A stretch of DNA of 37,182 nt from Bathymodiolus heckerae thiotrophic gill symbiont (GTDB taxonomy: Bacteria > Pseudomonadota > Gammaproteobacteria > PS1 > Pseudothioglobaceae). Shown here piece after piece: positions 15,243-24,651 of the stretch. Numbering within the stretch: position 1 is the first letter of the stretch; each line of letters starts with the position of its first letter. Under the pieces are notes generated by a model. The model ran no database searches, was not told where the DNA came from, and was given only the letters and a program-made list of their open reading frames with translations. Where the stretch lies: the NCBI RefSeq assembly GCF_900180345.1, contig NZ_FXLV01000007.1:1-37182 (forward strand), in the 5' to 3' direction. A program made the translations under genes and the position numbers.

Positions 15243-18041
15243 ATGAGTGATTTTTTAGACAGACATATCGGTCCAAGCGAAGCAGATATTACTTCAATGT
15301 TAAGCGCAATTGGGCAAAAATCAATTGATGCGATGGTCTCTAAAACAGTGCCTAATAGTATTTTATTTGGCAATCGAATGGATATTGATACAGGCATGAG
15401 CGAGCGAGACACGCTAGCGCTAGCCACTAAACTTGCTGCTAAAAATACGCTTGCAATCAACTTTATTGGGCAGGGTTATCACGGCACTGTTATGCCAAGT
15501 GTTATTCAGCGCAATATTTTAGAAAATCCAGGTTGGTATACAGCTTATACACCTTATCAAGCTGAAATTTCTCAGGGTCGTTTGGAGATGTTGCTTAATT
15601 TTCAGCAAATGATTGTGGATTTAACGGGTATGGATATTTCCAATGCTTCGTTGTTGGACGAACCGACTGCCGCCGCCGAAGCAATGATGATGGCAAAACG
15701 AGCCAATCGTAAAAATAAGTCTAACAAATTTTTAATTGACAGTAACGCCCATCCGCAGACAATTACCATTTTACAAACGCGTGCCAAGCCGCTTGACATT
15801 GAGCTGGTAGTGGAAGATGTACAAAACAATGATTTTTCAGATTGTTTTGCTGTTTTACTGCAATATCCGGGTACAAATGGCGAAGTGCGTGATTTGACTG
15901 GCGATATTGACAAAGCCAAAGCACAAAGTGTACTTAGCATTGTTGCCTGTGATATTTTGGCATTGGCACTCATTAAAACGCCAGCTGAAATGGGTGCAGA
16001 TATTGTGGTGGGTAATTCTCAGCGTTTTGGCGTGCCTATGGGTTTTGGCGGTCCTCATGCGGCTTTTTTAGCAACAAAAGACGAATTTAAGCGCATGATA
16101 CCAGGGCGTATTATTGGTGTATCTCAGGATGTACAGGGTAACCCTGCCATGCGTATGTCCCTGCAAACGCGTGAGCAACATATTCGCCGAGATAAGGCTA
16201 CCAGTAATATTTGCACTGCGCAAGTTTTATTAGCAGTGTTGGCAGCGGCTTATGGCGTTTATCATGGCGCAAAGGGGATTAAAAAAATTGCAACCAAGGT
16301 ACATTTAAAAGCCACAGCACTGGCTAATAGTTTGACCAATGCAGGTTTTGAGCTGACGAGTAATCAGTTTTTTGACACCATTACTATTAACACGAATGAA
16401 GCGCAGGCGTTGTTCAATATTGCACAGGATAGAGGTGTTAATTTACGCCTACTGAATGATAATCAACTCAGTATTTCCGTGGATGAAACAACCAGCGATG
16501 CGGATTTGTTGGCAGTATTGAACATCTTTTCAATTACAGATTTAATAAGCAATAGCGAAAGCGTTCTTGCTATAAATATACATCGAAAATCTAAATATTT
16601 AACGCATTCGGTGTTTAGCAATTATCACAGTGAAACTGAGATGATGCGTTATTTGAAACGCTTGGAGAATAAAGATATTGCCCTTAATCATTCAATGATT
16701 GCGCTGGGCTCTTGTACCATGAAGCTCAATGCTGCGGTGCAAATGTATCCGATTAGTTTGCCTGGTTTTTCATCATTGCATCCTTATGCGCCAGAGCATC
16801 AGAGCAAAGGCTATCAGCAATTGTTTAAAGATTTAGAGCACGCTTTAGCCGAGGTTACAGGCTATGATGCGGTGTCATTACAGCCAAATGCTGGCTCGCA
16901 AGGTGAATTTGCAGGGCTACTTGCTATTCATGCTTATCACGATTCTCGTGGCGATTCGCATCGTAATATTTGCTTAATTCCTCAATCAGCGCATGGCACA
17001 AACCCAGCCAGTGCAGTGATGACAGGTATGAAAGTGGTGATTGTAAAATGTGATGAATCAGGCAATATTGATATCAATGATTTACAAGAAAAAGCGAAGA
17101 AGCACGCCGATAATCTCTCAGCCATTATGGTGACATATCCATCAACTCACGGCGTGTTTGAAGTTGAAATTAAGCAAGTTTGTGAGATTATTCACACTCA
17201 AGGCGGACAAGTTTATCTTGACGGTGCTAACCTAAACGCTATGATTGGCATTACTCGTATGGGAGAATTTGGTGCAGATGTATCGCATATTAATTTACAC
17301 AAAACTTTTGCCATTCCGCATGGTGGTGGTGGTCCAGGTATGGGTCCCATCGGCGTTAAGGCACATTTGGCAGAATTTTTACCTGGCAATCCACTGGAAA
17401 AACACTCAAATGCTGTGTCCGCAGCGATGTATGGCTCTGCCTCAATTTTGCCGATTTCATGGTCGTATATTAAATTATTGGGCAAACAAGGTATGCAACG
17501 CTCAACAGAGATTGCCATTCTCAGTGCCAACTATATTGCCGATGAACTCAAAGACTATTTTCCTATTCTTTATCGTGGCAATCAGGGTTTGGTGGCACAC
17601 GAATGTATTATTGATATTCGCCCCTTGAAAGAGAAAAGCGGTATTTCTGAGGAAGATATTGCCAAGCGATTAATGGATTATGGCTTTCATTCGCCAACCA
17701 TGAGTTTTCCAGTCGCAGGCACGCTGATGATTGAGCCAACTGAGAGTGAGTCAAAACGAGAGATTGATAGATTTATTGCCGCAATGCTCAATATTTATGA
17801 TGAAATTCAAAAAATCATCTCTGGCGAATGGGATAAAGACAACAATCCCCTCAAAAACGCCCCTCACACAGCGATTGAGATGGCAGGCGACTGGGCGTAT
17901 CCTTATTCCCGTACTGTGGCACTTTATCCTGTCGAATCTTTAAAACAAAACAAATATTTCCCGCCGGTTAAACGCATTGACAATGTGTATGGCGATAGAA
18001 ATTTGTTTTGTTCGTGTATTACTACCGAAGACTTTGAGTAA
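15243..18041 (+). CDS. gcvP: Glycine dehydrogenase (decarboxylating), P-protein
   Basis: The PLP-dependent P-protein of the glycine cleavage system decarboxylates glycine and passes the aminomethyl group to lipoyl H-protein. The 932-residue product is the fused, full-length form. It has RHIGPS near the N-terminus, SLLDEPTAAAEAM, then LGSCTMKLNA and SLQPNAGSQGE. The PLP lysine is in HINLHKTF (K687), followed by PHGGGGPGMGPIG. No gcvT or gcvH is adjacent. With the glyoxylate aminotransferase at 33277-34392 it fits glycolate salvage in a Calvin-cycle autotroph. The start lacks a recognisable Shine-Dalgarno; the upstream 165 bp is AT-rich and shows no glycine riboswitch signature. Confidence 0.96.
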   Translation: MSDFLDRHIGPSEADITSMLSAIGQKSIDAMVSKTVPNSILFGNRMDIDTGMSERDTLALATKLAAKNTLAINFIGQGYHGTVMPSVIQRNILENPGWYTAYTPYQAEISQGRLEMLLNFQQMIVDLTGMDISNASLLDEPTAAAEAMMMAKRANRKNKSNKFLIDSNAHPQTITILQTRAKPLDIELVVEDVQNNDFSDCFAVLLQYPGTNGEVRDLTGDIDKAKAQSVLSIVACDILALALIKTPAEMGADIVVGNSQRFGVPMGFGGPHAAFLATKDEFKRMIPGRIIGVSQDVQGNPAMRMSLQTREQHIRRDKATSNICTAQVLLAVLAAAYGVYHGAKGIKKIATKVHLKATALANSLTNAGFELTSNQFFDTITINTNEAQALFNIAQDRGVNLRLLNDNQLSISVDETTSDADLLAVLNIFSITDLISNSESVLAINIHRKSKYLTHSVFSNYHSETEMMRYLKRLENKDIALNHSMIALGSCTMKLNAAVQMYPISLPGFSSLHPYAPEHQSKGYQQLFKDLEHALAEVTGYDAVSLQPNAGSQGEFAGLLAIHAYHDSRGDSHRNICLIPQSAHGTNPASAVMTGMKVVIVKCDESGNIDINDLQEKAKKHADNLSAIMVTYPSTHGVFEVEIKQVCEIIHTQGGQVYLDGANLNAMIGITRMGEFGADVSHINLHKTFAIPHGGGGPGMGPIGVKAHLAEFLPGNPLEKHSNAVSAAMYGSASILPISWSYIKLLGKQGMQRSTEIAILSANYIADELKDYFPILYRGNQGLVAHECIIDIRPLKEKSGISEEDIAKRLMDYGFHSPTMSFPVAGTLMIEPTESESKREIDRFIAAMLNIYDEIQKIISGEWDKDNNPLKNAPHTAIEMAGDWAYPYSRTVALYPVESLKQNKYFPPVKRIDNVYGDRNLFCSCITTEDFE

Positions 18042-18107
18042 TTCGTGAATTTTTGCAAGACAGTTGCATTAAAATAGTCAAAACTTCACATCCTTTTTAG
18101 GGGGAAA

Positions 18108-20393
18108 ATGAGCCAAATCGGCCTTGAACAGCAAAGCGTTGCTGAATTTAGTGAGCGCGCTTATCTTGATTACTCAATGTATGTCATTCTTGACCGTGCA
18201 TTGCCTTTTGTGGGTGATGGGCTTAAGCCTGTTCAGCGGCGTATTGTTTATGCGATGAGCGAGTTGGGGCTTAAATCTAGCGCAAAGTTCAAAAAATCTG
18301 CCCGAACGGTGGGCGATGTGTTGGGTAAATTCCATCCACATGGCGACAGCGCTTGTTACGAGGCGATGGTATTGATGGCGCAGCCATTTTCTTATCGCTA
18401 TCCTTTTATTGATGGACAGGGGAATTGGGGCGCACCTGATGACCCAAAATCTTTTGCAGCGATGCGTTATACCGAGAGTAAGCTTTCTCGTTATGCGGAT
18501 TTATTACTGGCAGAAATCAATCAAGGTACGGTGAATTGGACGGATAATTTTGATGGTTCATTGCAAGAGCCTAAAAATCTGCCAGCACAAGTGCCAAATC
18601 TTTTACTGAATGGCACTTCGGGTATTGCCGTTGGTATGGCGACTGATGTGCCGCCACATAATTTGAACGAAGTGGTTTCTGCTTGTATTCAATTGTTGGA
18701 CAAGCCGTCCACCGATTTAGACGAAATTATGCAGATTTTGCCAGCACCTGATTACCCCACGCACGCCGATATTGTTTCTTCTCCAGCAGATATTAAACAA
18801 ATTTACGAAACGGGGCATGGCTCGGTGAAAATGCGTGCCACCTATACAAAAGAAAAGGGCGACATTGTAATCGAAACACTGCCCTTTCAGACTTCTGGCT
18901 CTAAAGTCATCATGCAAATTGCCGACCAAATGCGCAAGAAAAAACTGCCACTGGTGGAAGATATTCGTGATGAATCTGACCATGAAAACCCAACCCGTAT
19001 TGTCATTGTCCCAAGGTCAAATCGTGTGGATGCTGATGCGTTGATGCTGCATTTATTTGCCACCACCGATTTAGAAAAAAATTACCGTGTGAATATGAAT
19101 GTGATTGGTCTAGATGGCAAACCACAGGTTAAACCACTCATTCCAATGCTCAAAGAGTGGCTCACTTATCGTACACAAGTAGTTACCAACCGTCTAAATT
19201 ATCGTTTGGATAAAATTTTAGCAAGGTTGCATATTTTAGAAGGCTTGCTGGTCGCTTTTTTGAATATTGATGAAGTGATTGCCATTATTCGAGAAAACGA
19301 CAAACCTAAGCCAGTATTAATTGCGCGTTTTAAGCTTAGTGAGGTGCAGGCAGAGGCGATTTTAGAGCTAAAACTCCGCCATCTTGCCAAACTAGAAGAG
19401 ATGAAAATCCAAGGCGAGCAACAAGAATTGGCAGAAGAGAAGGAAAAACTAGAACTTTTGCTGTCAAGCGATATGCGTCTAAAAAATTATATCAAAAAAG
19501 AACTTATAGCTATCATTGCAGAGTTTGGCGATGAGAGGCGTTCAAGCCTAAAACCAAGCACAATACAATCACAAGCCTTTAATGAAGATGATTTGATGCC
19601 TGCTGAAAATATTACCGTGGTGTTAAGCGATAAAGGTTGGGTGCGTAGTGCCAAAGGGCATGACATTGACCCAGGCACTTTGAATTACAAATCTGGCGAT
19701 ACTTTTTTAACCAGCGCCAAAGGTCGCAGTAATAAGAGCGCAATATTTTTAGATTCTACGGGACGCTCTTACGCATTAACGGCTAACTCTCTGCCAAGTG
19801 CCAGAGGGCAGGGCGAGCCACTAACAGGGAAACTTACGCCGCCAGCAGAGGCAAAATTTGTCGATGTAATTATGGGCGATGATACGCAAAACATCCTGCT
19901 TGCTTCCAATGCAGGCTATGGTTTTATTGCCACCATCGGTGATTTATTATCGAAGAAAAAGGCAGGCAAGGCTTCGCTTTCATTGTCAGGAAATGCCAAA
20001 GTAATGAGCGTGGTTAAAGTTGATGATTTAGAAAAACAATTTATTGCCGTTACCACCAATCGTGGTAGATTGTTAATATTCCCCGTGTCTGAATTGCCGA
20101 TTTTGTCAAAAGGCAAGGGTAATAAATTGATTCAAATCCCAGCAAAAGAAATGAAATCTGGCGAAGAATTTGTTGTTGATATTTGTGTTTTACTTGACAC
20201 ACAAGGTCTTAAAGTAACCGCAGGAAAACGCCATCTAACCATTAAGTTCCAAGATTTAGCCAACTATATGGGCAAGCGTGCAAGACGAGGCAATCTATTA
20301 CCAAAAGGCTACCAAAATCTATCGAAAATCGAAGCGGTCAGCAAACCAACCAAAGCAAAAGAAGTTACAGATAACACACCTACTGAGGTTTAA
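18108..20393 (+). CDS. parC: DNA topoisomerase IV subunit A
   Basis: ParC is the DNA-cleaving subunit of topoisomerase IV, which decatenates daughter chromosomes. The 761-residue product has an N-terminal cleavage domain with [19 protein letters not shown], the quinolone-binding region with the usual Ser. The catalytic tyrosine is in AMRYTE (Y121). A tower/coiled-coil region and a C-terminal beta-pinwheel follow. The GyrA-box heptad is absent, separating it from gyrA downstream. A strong ribosome-binding site TAGGGGG precedes the ATG. parE is not in the window. Confidence 0.94.
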   Translation: MSQIGLEQQSVAEFSERAYLDYSMYVILDRALPFVGDGLKPVQRRIVYAMSELGLKSSAKFKKSARTVGDVLGKFHPHGDSACYEAMVLMAQPFSYRYPFIDGQGNWGAPDDPKSFAAMRYTESKLSRYADLLLAEINQGTVNWTDNFDGSLQEPKNLPAQVPNLLLNGTSGIAVGMATDVPPHNLNEVVSACIQLLDKPSTDLDEIMQILPAPDYPTHADIVSSPADIKQIYETGHGSVKMRATYTKEKGDIVIETLPFQTSGSKVIMQIADQMRKKKLPLVEDIRDESDHENPTRIVIVPRSNRVDADALMLHLFATTDLEKNYRVNMNVIGLDGKPQVKPLIPMLKEWLTYRTQVVTNRLNYRLDKILARLHILEGLLVAFLNIDEVIAIIRENDKPKPVLIARFKLSEVQAEAILELKLRHLAKLEEMKIQGEQQELAEEKEKLELLLSSDMRLKNYIKKELIAIIAEFGDERRSSLKPSTIQSQAFNEDDLMPAENITVVLSDKGWVRSAKGHDIDPGTLNYKSGDTFLTSAKGRSNKSAIFLDSTGRSYALTANSLPSARGQGEPLTGKLTPPAEAKFVDVIMGDDTQNILLASNAGYGFIATIGDLLSKKKAGKASLSLSGNAKVMSVVKVDDLEKQFIAVTTNRGRLLIFPVSELPILSKGKGNKLIQIPAKEMKSGEEFVVDICVLLDTQGLKVTAGKRHLTIKFQDLANYMGKRARRGNLLPKGYQNLSKIEAVSKPTKAKEVTDNTPTEV

Positions 20394-20458
20394 ATTTATT
20401 AATCTCAAGAGGAACGATGGCATACTTTATTGATTTTACAAATGAAGGGAGTGGGGTG

Positions 20459-21388
20459 ATGAAAAAGTTAAGTTTAAGTGTGTTGTTATTAGCAAGTGTT
20501 GCATTAACTGGATGTGGCGGTGGCGGTGGCGCTTCATCGGGTGTTAACTTTCCTGATAATGCCACATTAGCAGAAGCTAATGAGGGTAGTGGTGAGAAAG
20601 TTGCTAAAAGTAGTGTGAGTAAAAGTCCAAGTTATGGCTTAAATAATGTAGGTGATTCTTCAGGTGCTAATTCATCACTTATTGCTCATAATATAAGCAA
20701 TATATTATCTGAGAGTATTAAAAATTTACCACAGTCTAATGCGCTTAATACGATTAAAGACATTGACAAAGATTGTGACATAAAAGGCACTACTTTGAGC
20801 AGTGTTAATACCGATACTGGTGCGTATACTTTGACTTTTCACGATTGCAAAAATAACGATACCCTTGATACAATGAACGGTTCAATGTCTGGTACAATTG
20901 TTCTTAATAACAATAAGTTGAAAAAATTCTCTTTTACGATAACAAGTACTTTGAGCACGACAAAAAACAGTGTTAAGTATAGCACCATGCAAATTGGTAG
21001 CTCTATGGTTGTTGAGTATTCTGAACCTGGTAATAACAACAAGAATGTAAAAGTAACAATGTCAGCAATAGGTGTTGAAAATAGCAAAAAATATGGATGC
21101 AAGAACTGCGAGTTTTATACAAAATTTTTGAACAATCACGATATTCAAATTTACCAAACAAAGGGGCAACTTTATATTGGTGAGAATTTAGAAGCTTATG
21201 TTATTTATAACATTGGCTATGATATGAGTACCACCCCTTTTGTATTTTCAAATAATGATGGAAAAGTGATTGATGGCGGTATTGCGAAATATATAACTAA
21301 AGACGACAAAGTTATAGAAATCAGAGTAGAGAGCAATGTTGTTAAATTGTATATTGACGGTACTTTTTCAAAAGTGATAGATTTGTAA
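20459..21388 (+). CDS. Putative lipoprotein, unknown family
   Basis: A 309-residue exported protein. A signal sequence begins at ATG 20459 (MKKLSLSVLLLASVALTGC) and ends in a lipobox, LTG-C, followed by a glycine run. This supports the 20459 start over an in-frame ATG at 20417, and AAGGGAGTGGGGTG just upstream is a good ribosome-binding site. The mature part is Ser/Thr/Asn-rich with alternating beta-strand character and contains a Cys pair (YGCKNCEF). No family is recognised. The next gene starts immediately after the stop and encodes an exported beta-rich protein, so the two likely act together in the outer membrane. Confidence 0.75.
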   Translation: MKKLSLSVLLLASVALTGCGGGGGASSGVNFPDNATLAEANEGSGEKVAKSSVSKSPSYGLNNVGDSSGANSSLIAHNISNILSESIKNLPQSNALNTIKDIDKDCDIKGTTLSSVNTDTGAYTLTFHDCKNNDTLDTMNGSMSGTIVLNNNKLKKFSFTITSTLSTTKNSVKYSTMQIGSSMVVEYSEPGNNNKNVKVTMSAIGVENSKKYGCKNCEFYTKFLNNHDIQIYQTKGQLYIGENLEAYVIYNIGYDMSTTPFVFSNNDGKVIDGGIAKYITKDDKVIEIRVESNVVKLYIDGTFSKVIDL

Positions 21389-22231
21389 TTGATTTTACCA
21401 ACAATTGTTTTAGGATTTATTTCCCTAATTTTTTGCCCATCTTTAGCGTTCGCACAAGGTTTTGTTTTTGTTGAGCAACACAAAGGAGAATCTTCCTATG
21501 TTGTTAAAGCAGGAGATTTAAAATCTAAACTTGATTTTCCGTTTAAACTTCAAGCGGCAGGCATTGGTTTTGATAAAGTGCATCAAGGTATTCGCTACAC
21601 TTTTAAAGCGTCTAAGGTTGTAAAAAATTTACGCACCACTGGCAAGGATTATGATTGGAAGAGCAATCAACTGACTGTTTTTTCAAGTTCCAACAGTGAT
21701 GTTGAAGATTTTTTTAGTGTTGGATTAGAGGTCGCTAAAGATGTTACTAATCGTAGCGCTGTTTTTGCCAATATCCAATATCGTGAATTAGATTTAGTAT
21801 GGTCTGATACAAAACAGCAAGATTTTGTTGAAAATAAATTGTCTAATCTTATTGGAGATACATTAAGGTATAAACAGAATTTTTACCAACTCAACCTAGG
21901 CGTGAGTTATCAATATCCATTATCAAATAGGGTTAGTTTTAATATTAAGCCTAGCGTTGTTTTTGGATATGTTAAAAGTGTTGATGAGCACTTGCGTAGG
22001 AATTTTTATACCGTTCAGAATAGTTTTATTAAGGGATATGGAGTTAGCGCAATACTGGCTAAATCAATAGACAAAGATAGTATATTATCTTTATTATTTA
22101 GCTATGAAAACTATCAAGACAAGCATAGTAAAATGGACTATTATCCGCCTTTTTCTTCGTCTTATTCTTTGCCTGCATCTTACAAGCATAATATTCAAAA
22201 AATTAGCGCCTCTTATCAACAGCAATTTTAA
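21389..22231 (+). CDS. Predicted outer-membrane beta-barrel protein
   Basis: A 280-residue protein with an N-terminal signal peptide (hydrophobic to about residue 22, ending AFA). Amphipathic strands rich in aromatic residues follow, ending in the terminal phenylalanine typical of outer-membrane barrels (YQQQF). The start is apparently TTG at 21389, directly abutting the lipoprotein stop. No nearby ATG preserves the signal peptide, so coupled re-initiation is likely. I cannot assign it to a named barrel family. Confidence 0.65.
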   Translation: MILPTIVLGFISLIFCPSLAFAQGFVFVEQHKGESSYVVKAGDLKSKLDFPFKLQAAGIGFDKVHQGIRYTFKASKVVKNLRTTGKDYDWKSNQLTVFSSSNSDVEDFFSVGLEVAKDVTNRSAVFANIQYRELDLVWSDTKQQDFVENKLSNLIGDTLRYKQNFYQLNLGVSYQYPLSNRVSFNIKPSVVFGYVKSVDEHLRRNFYTVQNSFIKGYGVSAILAKSIDKDSILSLLFSYENYQDKHSKMDYYPPFSSSYSLPASYKHNIQKISASYQQQF

Positions 22232-22267
22232 ATCTATTGATTCAAAGTGTAATTAATTCCTAGAGGT

Positions 22268-22276
22268 TGGTATAAT
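22268..22276 (+). promoter_or_regulatory. Extended -10 promoter for queD-folE2-aroG
   Basis: TGGTATAAT matches the extended -10 consensus TGnTATAAT exactly. It lies 38 bases before the queD start. No good -35 is seen, as is normal for extended -10 promoters. Confidence 0.65.
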
Positions 22277-22314
22277 AGTCTCTTTCCAATTTTTCCGAAT
22301 TAAAGGCTAATTAG

Positions 22315-22692
22315 ATGTTCGTCTTAAAAATTGTTACTGACTTTGCTTCAGCACATTCTCTGCGAAATTACCCTGGTAATTGTGCGCGTCTGCATGGCCA
22401 TAATTGGCAAGTCGAAGTGTCGGTTGAGTCTGAAGTACTTGATGACACAGGTATTGCGATTGATTTTCGGGAAATTAAAAAGCAAACCAAAGCTGTGGTC
22501 AAAAGACTAGATCATCAATATTTGAATGAAATTAAACCTTTTGACAAGTTAAACCCAACGGCTGAAAACATTGCTAAGTATTTTTATGAAGAAGCAGGGG
22601 TATTAATCAACAATCAAGCCGTTCGTGTTTGTGAAGTTATTATTTGGGAAACCCTTAGAGCATCTGTCACCTATTCGGAGCCAAAACCATGA
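22315..22692 (+). CDS. queD: 6-carboxytetrahydropterin synthase
   Basis: QueD converts dihydroneopterin triphosphate to 6-carboxytetrahydropterin, an early step of queuosine/preQ0 synthesis. The 125-residue protein has the zinc ligands His14 (ASAHSL), His27 and His29 (RLHGHNW). It also has the catalytic Cys23, LDHQYLN (His67) and the substrate Glu in WETLRASV. Length is normal for bacterial QueD. Its stop overlaps the GTP cyclohydrolase gene by four bases, which places the enzyme making its substrate directly next to it. Confidence 0.92.
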   Translation: MFVLKIVTDFASAHSLRNYPGNCARLHGHNWQVEVSVESEVLDDTGIAIDFREIKKQTKAVVKRLDHQYLNEIKPFDKLNPTAENIAKYFYEEAGVLINNQAVRVCEVIIWETLRASVTYSEPKP

Positions 22693-23483
22693 GTGCAACT
22701 AATCTACCTGATACACAAAATAACACAGACATACGACAGATTGTGATTGATAAAGTGGGAATTAAAGACATTCTACACCCGATTACTTTTATTGACCGTG
22801 ATGGCAACAAAAACGCAACGATTGGCAACTTTACCATGACGGTAACTTTGCCAGAATGTGTAAAAGGTACACATATGTCGCGTTTTATTGAGATTTTAAA
22901 TGAAGGCCCTTGTGAATTTAACAGTGGCAATTTTGGCAAAATTATTACCAAGGTGTGCGAAAAATTAAACTCAGAAACAGCATACATTGCGCTAGATTTT
23001 CCCTTCTTTAGAAAGAAAAAAGCCCCTTCTTCAGGGGTGGAATCATTGATGGATTATCAGGTTACTTTGTATGGTATTTTGAATCAAGACAAGTCGGAAG
23101 TGATGATGAAAGTAGTGGTGCCAGTAACCAGTCTTTGCCCGTGCTCAAAAAGTATTTCTAAATACGGCGCACACAATCAACGCTCGCACATTACTATTAA
23201 GGCTAGAATTGCCGAAGGAAAGACCTTGTATTTAGAGGATTTAATCGACTTAGCGGAGCAAAAAGCATCGTGCGAGTTGTATGCTATATTAAAACGAGAT
23301 GATGAAAAAGTCGTTACCGAGAGGGCATACGACAACCCTGCTTTTGTTGAGGATTTGGTGCGTGATATTGCGGTTGGTTTGAACGCTAATGATAATATTG
23401 ATTATTATCGCCTAGAGTCAGAGAATTTTGAATCGATTCACAACCATTCGGCTTACGCACTGATTGAAAATAATAAATGCTAA
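22689..23483 (+). CDS. folE2: GTP cyclohydrolase FolE2 (type IB)
   Basis: FolE2 turns GTP into 7,8-dihydroneopterin triphosphate for folate and queuosine synthesis. The type IB enzyme is not strictly zinc-dependent, unlike FolE. The 264-residue product has the COG1469 signature VTSLCPCSKSISKYGAHNQRSH (about 146-167), with the conserved Cys and His residues, and an N-terminal TVTLPECVKGTHMSRF block. It overlaps queD by ATGA and aroG by seven bases, so the three proteins are almost certainly translationally coupled. Confidence 0.93.
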   Translation: MSATNLPDTQNNTDIRQIVIDKVGIKDILHPITFIDRDGNKNATIGNFTMTVTLPECVKGTHMSRFIEILNEGPCEFNSGNFGKIITKVCEKLNSETAYIALDFPFFRKKKAPSSGVESLMDYQVTLYGILNQDKSEVMMKVVVPVTSLCPCSKSISKYGAHNQRSHITIKARIAEGKTLYLEDLIDLAEQKASCELYAILKRDDEKVVTERAYDNPAFVEDLVRDIAVGLNANDNIDYYRLESENFESIHNHSAYALIENNKC

Positions 23484-24544
23484 AAAAGATACTACAAAAA
23501 ATTAGCAATATTCGCATTACTAAGGCGGAGTCAATTACCCCGCCGATAGTGTATATCAAACGCCACGAGGTAAAAAAACCTGAGTCTGATTTTATTGTTG
23601 AGGCACGGCAAACTATTGCCAATATCGTTAAAGGTAAAGACAAGCGTCTGCTTGTTGTGGTTGGACCTTGCTCTATCCATGACCCCAAAGCGGCAATAGA
23701 ATACGCTGAAAAATTAGCCAAATTAAGAGATGAATTAAAAGACGATTTATTTATCATTATGCGGGTGTATTTTGAAAAGCCACGCACCACTATTGGTTGG
23801 AAAGGCTTGATTTACGATCCCGATTTGGACGACAGTTGTAATATGGAAAAAGGCTTTGGTGTAGCGCGTAAATTATTACTGGATTTAGCCAAATTGCGCT
23901 TGCCTACGGCAACTGAGTATTTAGATCTTATTACTCCGCAATATATTTCTGATTTAATTTCATGGGGTGCCATTGGTGCCCGCACCACTGAAAGCCAAAC
24001 ACACCGTGAATTGGCATCAGGTTTGTCTTGTCCTGTTGGTTTTAAAAATGGCACAGATGGTGGTGCTCAAGTAGCAATTGATGCGGTTATCTCTGCTGGT
24101 AACCCCCATATGTTTTGGTCGATTAATAAAAAAGGTATGATTAATCGATACACAACTTCGGGCAATCCCAATTGCCATATTATTTTGCGTGGTGGCAGTG
24201 GTAAGACTAATTACGATAGCACTAGCGTTCAAAAAACCATTGCCCAACTTTCTAGTGCGAAATTACCTGAGCGATTAATGATTGATTTTTCTCATGCCAA
24301 TAGCGAGAAAAAATTTAAAAATCAAATCAAAGTTGGGGCAGATGTTGCCAAGCAAATTAGTGCAGGTTCTAAGCACATTTTTGGCGTAATGATTGAGTCG
24401 CATCTTAACGAAGGAAAACAGTCGGTTGCGGTGTTAAAATCACTCGAATATGGTGTTAGTATTACCGATGGTTGTATTGGTTGGAATGATACTGAAAATC
24501 TGCTTAAAACACTGGCACAATCTGTTTGTCAAAGAAACTCATAA
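23477..24544 (+). CDS. 3-deoxy-7-phosphoheptulonate synthase (DAHP synthase)
   Basis: The first enzyme of the shikimate pathway condenses phosphoenolpyruvate and erythrose-4-phosphate. The 355-residue product is an AroF/AroG/AroH-type class I enzyme. It shows VVVGPCSIHDP, MRVYFEKPRTT.GWKG, GARTTESQTHRELASG, GFKNGTDG and the metal-site DFSHANS block. Feedback specificity (Phe, Tyr or Trp) cannot be told from the sequence alone. The start lies within the 3' end of folE2 (7-bp overlap). Confidence 0.94.
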   Translation: MLKKILQKISNIRITKAESITPPIVYIKRHEVKKPESDFIVEARQTIANIVKGKDKRLLVVVGPCSIHDPKAAIEYAEKLAKLRDELKDDLFIIMRVYFEKPRTTIGWKGLIYDPDLDDSCNMEKGFGVARKLLLDLAKLRLPTATEYLDLITPQYISDLISWGAIGARTTESQTHRELASGLSCPVGFKNGTDGGAQVAIDAVISAGNPHMFWSINKKGMINRYTTSGNPNCHIILRGGSGKTNYDSTSVQKTIAQLSSAKLPERLMIDFSHANSEKKFKNQIKVGADVAKQISAGSKHIFGVMIESHLNEGKQSVAVLKSLEYGVSITDGCIGWNDTENLLKTLAQSVCQRNS

Positions 24545-24593
24545 ATAATTGATTTTTAATGGTTTTTCTTATTAAAAAATTAACATATTTTAA

Positions 24594-24622
24594 TTGTAAG
24601 TTTGGCTCTTTTAGGGTACAAT
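24594..24622 (+). promoter_or_regulatory. Sigma-70 promoter for gyrA
   Basis: TTGTAA (24594-24599) and TACAAT (24617-24622) are separated by exactly 17 bases and lie 30 bases upstream of the gyrA ATG. They match the consensus at 4/6 and 5/6 positions. Confidence 0.65.
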
Positions 24623-24651
24623 AAAAGCCAATTCAACCAAGCCTTTTTTGT

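Noticed and set aside
24541-24593. TTTTTAAT/ATTAAAAA inverted repeat after aroG as terminator
   Set aside because: The arms are A/T only and weak, and there is no GC stem.
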